From positions 1 through 19,353 of the forward strand of contig DATCJU010000161.1 in assembly GCA_036562635.1 (NCBI GenBank): DNA of 19,353 bases, in the 5' to 3' direction. Position 1 is the stretch's first letter. Each line of letters starts with the position of its first letter. This document shows, one piece after another, positions 8,901 to 13,988 of this stretch. Both the position numbers and the translations under genes were made by a program. Below the pieces are notes generated by a model. That model had not been told where the DNA came from, made no database searches, and worked only from the letters and a program-made list of their open reading frames with translations. Origin of the DNA: DATCJU01 sp036562635. GTDB lineage: Bacteria; Actinomycetota; Actinomycetes; Mycobacteriales; Pseudonocardiaceae.

Positions 8901-9607
8901 GGCGGGGCGAACAGCTCGGTCTGTTCCCCGGGCAGGGAGCGTTGGTCCGCCACCGCGAACCGGCGGATCTCGCTGACCTCGTCACCCCAGAACTCCAGGC
9001 GGAGGGGGTGCTCGGCGGTGGGCGGGAAGACGTCGAGGATGCCGCCGCGCACCGCGAACTCGCCGCGCTTCTCCACCAGGTCGACCCGGGTGTAGGCGAG
9101 CCGGACGAGCCGCTCGACCAGCTCGTGCAGGTCGTGCTCGTCCCCGGGACGCAGTCGGACCGGCTCCAGCTCGCCCAGGCCGGGCGCCATGGGCTGGATC
9201 AGGCTGCGGACGGTGGTCACCACGACGCGCAGCGGCCGCCCCGTGTCCTCCTCGGGGTGGGCCAGGCGACGCAGCACGGCCAGGCGACGCCCCACGGTGT
9301 CGGCCCGCGGGGAGAGCCGCTCGTGCGGCAGGGTCTCCCAGGAGGGGAAGGTCGCGACCGCACCGGTGCCCAACAGGTCGGTGAGTTCCGCACCCAGCTC
9401 GTCCGCCTCGCGTCCGGTGGCGGTGACCAGCAGGACCGGGCGGCCGGCGCCCTGCTCGGCGGCCAGGGCCGCTGCGACCAGGGGGCGGGCCGCCGCCGGC
9501 CCCTCCAGTTCCAGCAGGGGCGCACCGGCGCGATCCACCACCTCACGCAGCGCCTTGTCGGCCAGAGCAGCGGTGAGCAGGCCATGCAGCGGGGCAGGCT
9601 GGGTCAC
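5963..9607 (-). CDS. mfd: Transcription-repair coupling factor Mfd
   Basis: Mfd removes RNA polymerase stalled at DNA lesions and recruits UvrA. The 1214-residue product from GTG 9605-9607 has the normal family length; the start is supported by GAGGGA six bases upstream and by the usual N-terminal sequence (LHGLLTAALADKALREVV). Visible domains are the UvrB-homology module (about 1-340, with SWETLPHERLSPRADTVGRR), the RNA polymerase-interacting domain (about 505-570, around VVHEQHGIGRF), and the SF2 translocase. The translocase has Walker A GDVGYGKTE with K672 and the motif II DEEQ box at D767-Q770. The TRG/motif VI region RGRVGRGRERGYAYFLYP is at about 935-952, and the C-terminal autoinhibitory domain begins at about 1035. 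An upstream in-frame extension to about 9994 exists but has no protein-like content. Mfd heads the mfd - lipoprotein - mazG unit. A LexA-type box lies about 236 bases upstream. Confidence 0.97.
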   Translation of the reverse strand: MTQPAPLHGLLTAALADKALREVVDRAGAPLLELEGPAAARPLVAAALAAEQGAGRPVLLVTATGREADELGAELTDLLGTGAVATFPSWETLPHERLSPRADTVGRRLAVLRRLAHPEEDTGRPLRVVVTTVRSLIQPMAPGLGELEPVRLRPGDEHDLHELVERLVRLAYTRVDLVEKRGEFAVRGGILDVFPPTAEHPLRLEFWGDEVSEIRRFAVADQRSLPGEQTELFAPPCRELLLTDAVRARAAELAHEHAGDPHLAEMLDKLATGVPCEGMEALIPALCGGELQLLTDVMPPGTHVLLADPEKIRTRAHDLVRTGQEFLEASWQVAAGGGRAPIDLGAAAYRELAEVVAHAREAGLPWWTLSQLTTDSSATDSDHDVLRLDLRPVEAYRGEVERAFVDLRAHVAAGGAAVLVVPGAGTAQRAAEQLRELDVPTRLLEGPLGSEPARHLVTVVRGALEDGFTAPDIGLVVLTETDLTGGRGGTSTRDMRRMPSRRRNAVDPLVLKPGDYVVHEQHGIGRFVEMTQRTVGGATREYLVLEYAPSKRGQPGDRLFVPTDQLDEVSRYVGGEIPTLNKLGGADWKNTKAKARKAVKQIAAELVQLYAARQAAPGHAFSPDTPWQRELEDAFPYTETPDQLAAIEEVKADMEKPVPMDRVICGDVGYGKTEIAVRAAFKAVQDGKQVAVLVPTTLLAQQHLNTFTERMRSFPVTIKGLSRFTDPLEAEQVLEGLASGKVDIVIGTHRLLQTGVRYRDLGLVIIDEEQRFGVEHKEHIKALRTHVDVLTMSATPIPRTLEMSLAGIREMSTILTPPEERHPVLTYVGAYDDKQVAAAIRRELLRDGQVFYVHNRVSTIEKAARKVRELVPEARVVVAHGQMNEDRLEKIIQGFWEREYDVLVCTTIVETGLDISNANTLIVERADLLGLSQLHQLRGRVGRGRERGYAYFLYPADKPLTETAHDRLATIAQNSELGAGMAVAMKDLEIRGAGNILGAEQSGHIAGVGFDLYVRLVGEAVEAYRAAFTKSGARADEEQETTLAEVRVELPVDAHVPHDYVPGERLRLEAYRKIASAADGAALDAVREELLDRYGPLPTPVENLLAVAAFRQLCREHGVTEVTLQGNTIRFAPMELRDSQTVRLRRLYPRAVYKPATRVVSVPRPTEGAAGGRIGAPPLRDVALLDWCRKFLESLDVRPASANVAVGAGPAGSR

Positions 9608-9707
9608 GGGTTCCCTCGCGGTGCTCGGGTGATCGGGAGGATTCGGTGCACGCGGACACACCTCTGCCCGGGACGGGAGGCCCGCACCGGGAGAGGTTCC
9701 GTTCCCC

Positions 9708-9713
9708 AGCGTA
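9708..9713 (-). promoter_or_regulatory. Weak candidate -10 element for mfd
   Basis: On the minus strand TACGCT matches TANNNT and would give a leader of roughly 94 nucleotides before the mfd GTG. No good -35 element is seen, so this is a low-confidence call. Confidence 0.25.
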
Positions 9714-9814
9714 CGTCTCGCCGGGAAGTCGCCGGTCGGGCGGACCCGGATTCCAGGCACGACGCGGGCGCGCCGCACCGGTCGTTTTCGCCTGATCGTG
9801 TGGCTCGTTCGGCG

Positions 9815-9843
9815 TTGCCAACTCCCGATCACCCCCGCAGAAT
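9815..9843 (+). promoter_or_regulatory. Rightward sigma70-type promoter overlapping the SOS box
   Basis: TTGCCA (9815-9820; 5 of 6 to TTGACA), a 17-base spacer and CAGAAT (9838-9843; 4 of 6 to TATAAT) form a housekeeping-type promoter. The predicted start, about 9850, lies inside the LexA-type box, a layout suited to LexA repression. It points away from mfd, toward the gene-poor stretch and the sugar dehydrogenase gene. Confidence 0.4.
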
Positions 9844-9858
9844 CGAACATGTGTTCGA
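9843..9858. promoter_or_regulatory. LexA-binding SOS box (perfect half-sites)
   Basis: TCGAACATGTGTTCGA has two perfect half-sites (TCGAAC and GTTCGA) with a 4-base centre. This is the actinobacterial SOS box consensus known from lexA and recA promoters in mycobacteria. It lies between the start of mfd (236 bases to the left) and the sugar dehydrogenase gene (about 690 bases to the right). The site itself is clear; which transcript it controls is not. Confidence 0.7.
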
Positions 9859-9880
9859 ACGACGTGGTTTCCCGGTTCCC

Positions 9881-9899
9881 GACGGCTCGAGGAGCCGTC
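9881..9899. repeat. Perfect 8-bp hairpin with 3-base loop beside the SOS box
   Basis: GACGGCTC and GAGCCGTC pair perfectly around the loop GAG, 23 bases right of the SOS box. There is no T-tract. A transcript from the rightward promoter would carry this hairpin near its 5' end. Confidence 0.4.
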
Positions 9900-10546
9900 T
9901 CGTCCGAATCCTGACGACGCCCCGGTACGCCGGGCGTCCGCAACCGGAGCCCGCCGGCCGTGCGGTCGGCTGTACCTGGGTTCTCCGACGGCACGGCCCG
10001 CCGCCCGCCACGGTCCGGTTGTGCGGCAGGCGCCGGGCGGCCCTGATGAGCGCCGCCGGGGGTGTGCCGTCGGTTCCCGGGGTCGCCGACGGGTGTCCGT
10101 GGGGCGAGTCCGCGCCGCGCCCCGGGCCCGTGCGCCGTGCCGGAGCGGCACCCGGTCCGTGGTGGATCTCCCGTCTCCGGGCGCGCCGGGTGTCGTCCCG
10201 ATCACCCCTGCCCTGGTCCCGCCTCTCGTGGCGCCCGGGCCTCGTCCGATCCGCAGCGGTGTCCCGTACCGGCCGGGTACGCGGTCCGCCACGGGGCGTC
10301 GTGGAGGTGGGCGCGCCGCCGCGAGCCGACGCCGTACCGGTCGGTCGACCAACGCCCCCCGCGATCAGCCGGACGGCGGTGGTCCGGCGGCGCGCCGACC
10401 TCCGCCCGGTGGGCGGTGAAGCCGGTCAGGTACCCGGTGGGCGAGGTGGAACGCCTCCCGGGCCCGGTGGTGGCCGACGTGCGCAGGTGGCGCGAACGCC
10501 GATCGACTACATGGCGCGTCCCCGCGACAGCGGGAAGTATGTGAGC

Positions 10547-11728
10547 GTGAGCACACGCCTGGCAGCTCTTCTCGCCGCCGCGAGCACGATCACCGTCGCC
10601 TGCACCGGGACCACGAGTGCTCCACAGGTCGGAACACCCGACGCAACCACTCCGCCCCCGCTCACGGTGGAGGTGGTCGCCGACGGACTGGAGCACGGCT
10701 GGGACATCGGTTTCCTGCCGGACGGCAGGGTGCTGGTCACGCAACGCCCGGCGCAGATCGCCCTGGTCTCCGGGACGGCACCGGGCTCGACGGTCTCCCA
10801 GGTGGAAGCGGACCTGAGCGATGTGTACATCCGCGGGGAGAGCGGGCTGATGGGCCTGGTCGTGCACCCGGACTTCGCCACCTCCCGCCGGTTCACCACC
10901 TGCCTCGCACACCAGGAGAACGGTCGAGCCGTGGACGTCCGGTTGGTGACCTGGGAGCTGTCCCCGGACGGCAACAGCGCCCGCCGGGTGGTCGACCCAC
11001 TGCTCGCAGGCCTGCCCCTCAACCCGAGCGGCCGCCACGCCGGCTGCCGGTTGGAGCTGGCTGCCGACGGTTCACTCCTGGTGGGCACCGGGGACTCCGC
11101 GCGCAACGGGGTCCCCCAGGACCGCACCAACCTGGGCGGCAAGGTCCTGCGCATCGATCTGGCGACCGGCGAGCCCGCCCCCGGCAATCCCTTCGCCGAC
11201 TCACCCGATCCCCGGGAGCGGCTGGTGTGGACCTACGGGCACCGCAACGTGCAGGGCCTGGCGCTGCGTCCGGGCACCGAGCAGGTGTTCTCCGCCGAGC
11301 ACGGCCCGGACCGGGACGACGAGGTGAATCTGCTCCGGCCCGGTGGCCACTACGGGTGGGCTCCCGTCGGCGATCCGACCGGCTACGACGAGAGCGTGCC
11401 GATGACCGACACCCGCCGGTTCCCGGACGCCGTGCCCGCGGTGTGGAGCACGGGCAACCCGACCCTGGCCCTGTGCGCGGTCGAGTTCCTCTCCGGCCCC
11501 ACCTGGGGTGATCTCGACGGCATGCTCGTGGCCACGTCCCTGAAGGGCAAACGGCTGGTGCTGCTCGACCTGGACCAGTCCGGCGCGGTGCGGCAGGTGG
11601 TGACTCCCCCCGAGCTCAACGACCGGTACGGCCGGCTGCGGGCGGCACGACTGGGACCGGACGGTGCGCTGTACCTGACCACCAGCAACGGCCACGACGA
11701 CCGACTGCTGCGGGTGACCCGGTCCTGA
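10547..11728 (+). CDS. PQQ-dependent sugar dehydrogenase-like lipoprotein
   Basis: The 393-residue product belongs to the glucose/sorbosone dehydrogenase beta-propeller family, which oxidises sugars with PQQ outside the cytoplasmic membrane; many actinobacterial members have unproven substrates. Family signatures in order are LEHGWDIGFLPDGRVLVTQR, GLMGLVVHPDF, GRHAGCRLELAADGSLLVGTGD, GKVLRIDLATGEPAPGNPF, YGHRNVQGLA (Y230, H232) and EHGPDRDDEVN (E251-N261). The N-terminus is hydrophobic up to C19 (T-V-A-C), an imperfect lipobox consistent with a secreted lipoprotein. I chose GTG 10547 because GGGAAG lies about 10 bases before it; GTG 10541 and ATG 10511 are in frame and possible. The gene is convergent with the TetR gene and 33 bases from it, and is not part of the mycobacterial version of this locus. 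No PQQ synthesis gene is in the window. Confidence 0.88.
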   Translation: MSTRLAALLAAASTITVACTGTTSAPQVGTPDATTPPPLTVEVVADGLEHGWDIGFLPDGRVLVTQRPAQIALVSGTAPGSTVSQVEADLSDVYIRGESGLMGLVVHPDFATSRRFTTCLAHQENGRAVDVRLVTWELSPDGNSARRVVDPLLAGLPLNPSGRHAGCRLELAADGSLLVGTGDSARNGVPQDRTNLGGKVLRIDLATGEPAPGNPFADSPDPRERLVWTYGHRNVQGLALRPGTEQVFSAEHGPDRDDEVNLLRPGGHYGWAPVGDPTGYDESVPMTDTRRFPDAVPAVWSTGNPTLALCAVEFLSGPTWGDLDGMLVATSLKGKRLVLLDLDQSGAVRQVVTPPELNDRYGRLRAARLGPDGALYLTTSNGHDDRLLRVTRS

Positions 11729-11761
11729 CGGTGCCGGGAACGCCGGGATGTGCCTCGCCCG

Positions 11762-12376
11762 TCACTTGCCCCGGGTGACCAGCTTGGGCTTGTGCTCCAG
11801 GTGGGACAGCCCTTTCCAGGCGAGGTTGACCAGGTGCGCGGCGACCTCGTCCCTCTTGGGCTTGCGCACCTCCAGCCACCACTGCCCGGTCAGGGCCACC
11901 ATGCCCACCAGGGCCTGGCTGTAGAGCGCGGCGAGCTTGCGGTCGTAACCACGTGCGTCGAACTGGACCCCGAGGATGTGCTCCACCTGGCTGGCGATGT
12001 CGTTGAGCAGGCTGGAGAAGGTGCCGCTGGCACTGGCCACCGGGGAGTCACGCACCAGGATCCGGAACCCGTCGGTGCACTCCTCGATGTAGTCGAGCAG
12101 CGCGCAGGCGGCCTGTTCCAACAGTTCCCGGGGGTGACCACCGGACAACGCGGACACGATGCGGTCCAGCAGGGCCCGCATCTCCCGGTCCACCACGACG
12201 GCGTACAGACCTTCCTTGCCGCCGAAGTGCTCGTAGACGACGGGTTTGCTCACCCCGGCCCGATGCGCGATCTCCTCGATCGAGGTGGCGTCGAAACCTT
12301 TCTCGGCGAAGAGCGCCCGTCCCACGTCGAGCAACTGTTCACGGCGCTCCTTACCGGTCATCCGTACCCGAGCCAC
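11762..12376 (-). CDS. TetR family transcriptional regulator (Rv1019-like)
   Basis: The 204-residue product starts at GTG 12374-12376, ten bases after GGAGG; an ATG five codons later lacks a ribosome site. The N-terminal TetR DNA-binding domain is typical: RREQLLDVGRALFAEKGFDA, then TSIEEIAHRAGVSKPVVYEHF (about 31-51) as the helix-turn-helix, followed by GGKEGLYAVV. The C-terminal ligand domain contains TGQWWLEVRKPKRDEVAAHL and NLAWKGL, as I remember from Rv1019 of M. tuberculosis, which sits directly upstream of mfd and mazG there. Here a plus-strand sugar dehydrogenase gene and its long upstream region separate it from mfd, so co-transcription is broken. It lies downstream of, and on the same strand as, the desaturase gene, which raises the possibility that it controls lipid desaturation; that is inference only. 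The ligand is unknown. Confidence 0.92.
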   Translation of the reverse strand: MARVRMTGKERREQLLDVGRALFAEKGFDATSIEEIAHRAGVSKPVVYEHFGGKEGLYAVVVDREMRALLDRIVSALSGGHPRELLEQAACALLDYIEECTDGFRILVRDSPVASASGTFSSLLNDIASQVEHILGVQFDARGYDRKLAALYSQALVGMVALTGQWWLEVRKPKRDEVAAHLVNLAWKGLSHLEHKPKLVTRGK

Positions 12377-12469
12377 GCGAGTGACGCCTCCACCTGTGGC
12401 GTCCTGCGCTCGTCCTCGCCGTCGCACCGCCACTCGGCTCAGCCTACCCACCGGTCGTCACGGCGTGGC

Positions 12470-12500
12470 CGGCCCCGTTGACCGAACGCCAACGGGGCCG
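12470..12500 (-). terminator. Strong hairpin terminator of the desaturase gene
   Basis: Arms 12470-12480 and 12490-12500 pair perfectly over 11 bp around a 9-base loop, starting 24 bases after the desaturase stop. No T-tract follows. It lies between the desaturase and TetR genes, so the TetR gene probably has its own promoter (a TAGGCT -10-like element on the minus strand at 12441-12446). Confidence 0.65.
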
Positions 12501-12523
12501 CATGAACGCAGGTATCCGTGTGC

Positions 12524-13489
12524 TCAGGCCTTGACGCTGATCTTGGCCAGACGCTGGGGGGTCGGCCACCGCACGTTCCACACCCAGCCGAGCTTCTCGA
12601 ACAGCCAGATCACCCGGGCTGAGATGTCGATCTGTCCGCGCAGCACCCCGTGCCGGGCGCAGGTGGGGTCGGCGTGGTGCAGGTTGTGCCAGGCCTCACC
12701 GAACGAGAAGATCGCCAGCGGCCAGAAGTTCGCCGCCTTGTCCCGGCTGTGGAACGGCCGTTCCCCGATCATGTGGCAGATCGAGTTCACCGACCAGGTG
12801 ATGTGGTGCAAGACCGCCACCCGGACCAGGCCGGCCCAGAAGAACGCGGTCACCGCGCCCCACCACGACCAGGTGATCAGGCCGCCCAGCACGCCGGGCA
12901 GCACCAACGTCAACGCCGTCCACAGCCCGAACAACCGGTTCACCCGCATGATGTCCCGGTCGGCAAGCAGGTCCGGGGCGAAGCGCTCGGAGTTGGTCTG
13001 CTCCCGCTTGAACAGCCAGCCCATGTGGGCGTGCCAGAACCCCTTGGTCAGGGCCCACGGTGAGGTGCCGAACAGCCAGGGCGAGTGCGGGTCCCCCTCC
13101 TTGTCGGAGTAGGCGTGGTGGCGCCGGTGGTCGGCCACCCAGTGCACGACCGGCCCCTGGACCGCCATGCTGCCCGCGATGGCCAGGGCGATGCGCAACC
13201 CCCGCTTGGCCTTGAAGGAACCGTGGGTGAAGTGCCGGTGGTAGCCGACGGTCACCCCCAACCCGCTGATCACGTAGAACACCAGGAACAGCGCGACGTC
13301 GACCCAGCCCAGTCCCCAGCCCCAGGCGAGGGGAACGGCAGCCACCAGAGCCAACGACGGAACGATCACGAAGAGGTAGACGGACAGCTGGGCCGCGAAG
13401 CCTCGAGGCTCCTCGAACATCGGTTTGGGGCCTCTGGCGGTGGCACTCGGTTTGGTCGGGCTCCTGGGGGCCTCTTGAGCAACGGACAT
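12524..13489 (-). CDS. Membrane acyl-CoA (stearoyl-CoA type) delta-9 desaturase
   Basis: This 321-residue integral membrane di-iron desaturase has all three histidine boxes: HRHFTH (84-89), HRRHH (121-125) and HNLHH (268-272), plus NSICHM at about 235-240. Hydrophobic segments at about 34-55, 63-82, 190-206 and 211-230 fit the usual four-helix topology with the histidine boxes facing the cytosol. The family inserts a cis double bond in acyl-CoA using O2 and electrons from a reductase; mycobacterial DesA3 is a comparable enzyme. The ATG at 13487-13489 is preceded by GAGG at suitable spacing. No partner oxidoreductase is adjacent. The upstream region carries overlapping inverted repeats that look like operators, so expression is probably repressor-controlled. 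It is not part of the conserved mfd-glmU backbone. Confidence 0.95.
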   Translation of the reverse strand: MSVAQEAPRSPTKPSATARGPKPMFEEPRGFAAQLSVYLFVIVPSLALVAAVPLAWGWGLGWVDVALFLVFYVISGLGVTVGYHRHFTHGSFKAKRGLRIALAIAGSMAVQGPVVHWVADHRRHHAYSDKEGDPHSPWLFGTSPWALTKGFWHAHMGWLFKREQTNSERFAPDLLADRDIMRVNRLFGLWTALTLVLPGVLGGLITWSWWGAVTAFFWAGLVRVAVLHHITWSVNSICHMIGERPFHSRDKAANFWPLAIFSFGEAWHNLHHADPTCARHGVLRGQIDISARVIWLFEKLGWVWNVRWPTPQRLAKISVKA

Positions 13490-13818
13490 GACTTCTACCT
13501 CGATCTTCGTCGGCTGGTGGCCGTCCTGCAGTACCTACGGCTACGGAACCGTAACCTACGCAAGCGTAGGTTGTACCGTGACATTGCGCCAGTACTGACC
13601 GGACGGCCTTGTCCACCGCCTCGACGACACGCCCGGTCCTACGAGGAGGCGAGCACTCCAGGCCCAGAGCAACCCCCCGTACGGCGGTGGTCACCCATCT
13701 GCCCAACGGGGTACCCCGGCCCGCCGAACGTCACACTTGATGACCAAGCACCAACTCCGGCACCACAGCGGTGAAGACTTATGCGACGATGTGCGCCGGA
13801 GCGACACACCGCTCCCGG
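13490..13818. other. Divergent promoter region between the desaturase gene and tRNA-Gln
   Basis: This 329-base stretch has no convincing gene. The left third holds the desaturase operator palindromes. The remainder shows a 12-base palindrome CGGGGTACCCCG (13707-13718) and must contain the promoter of the tRNA; I see TTGATG at 13737-13742 but no matching -10 that I would defend. Confidence 0.5.
13542..13572. promoter_or_regulatory. Palindromic operator cluster upstream of the desaturase gene
   Basis: A perfect palindrome at 13553-13572 has 9-bp arms (AACCTACGC and GCGTAGGTT) around AA. It shares its first base with a shorter repeat TACGG-AA-CCGTA at 13542-13553, and a further half-site ACCTACG lies at 13533-13539. 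On the minus strand the repeats overlap TANNNT motifs (TACGCT, TAGGTT), 50-85 bases before the desaturase ATG. The size and symmetry fit a TetR-type dimer site. The cognate regulator is not known; the nearby TetR protein is one candidate and a remote fatty-acid regulator is another. Confidence 0.6.
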
Positions 13819-13890
13819 TCCGCCGTGGTGTAACGGGCAGCACACCGGATTTTGGTTCCGATGGTCCAGGTTCGAATCCTGGCGGCGGAG
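13819..13890 (+). tRNA. tRNA-Gln (anticodon TTG)
   Basis: The 72 nucleotides fold into a full cloverleaf. The acceptor stem TCCGCCG/CGGCGGA carries discriminator G. The D-stem GTGT pairs with GCAC including one wobble. The anticodon loop TTTTGGT puts TTG at 13852-13854, and the T-arm is CCAGG-TTCGAAT-CCTGG. The anticodon stem has a terminal C-A mismatch. No CCA is encoded. The position between the mfd and glmU sides matches, from memory, the glnU position in mycobacteria. Confidence 0.96.
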
Positions 13891-13988
13891 CGGCCAAGCT
13901 CGCAGCCCAGGCAGGCTGCCCGCTGGCTGTCCAGCCTGCGAACAGGGGGTGTTGGCCGCTGCACGAGCCGCACGAGGACGCAGAGCCC

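Larger units (their letters stand above)
9608..10546. other. 939-base stretch without a convincing gene
   Basis: Open frames on both strands here encode only Arg/Pro/Gly-rich sequence without domain motifs, which is what random GC-rich DNA gives. The stretch contains the mfd upstream region, a LexA/SOS-type box (9843-9858) overlapping a rightward promoter-like sequence (9815-9843), a tight 8-bp hairpin (9881-9899), and then about 600 bases leading to the sugar dehydrogenase gene. It could hold a non-coding RNA, a decayed gene or only long regulatory DNA; I cannot tell which. Confidence 0.6.

Noticed and set aside
9608..9994. An N-terminal extension of mfd to an upstream ATG
   Set aside because: The extra 129 residues lack family similarity, and the GTG at 9605-9607 has a good ribosome site and gives the usual length.
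5549..10540. A very long plus-strand frame antisense to the lipoprotein and mfd genes that runs into the sugar dehydrogenase frame
   Set aside because: Only the part from about 10547 on has protein family signatures. The rest is low-complexity antisense sequence that stays open by codon bias.
9543..10544. Several overlapping frames of 130-270 codons in the gap right of mfd
   Set aside because: All are Arg/Pro-rich without motifs, none has a convincing ribosome site, and they contradict each other in frame and strand.
11729..11761. A bidirectional terminator between the convergent sugar dehydrogenase and TetR genes
   Set aside because: The gap is 33 bases and contains only short imperfect complementarity, not a defensible hairpin.
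13737..13988. A longer N-terminus for the GGDEF protein beginning upstream of the tRNA
   Set aside because: It would require translation through tRNA-Gln, and the extra residues show no protein-like pattern.
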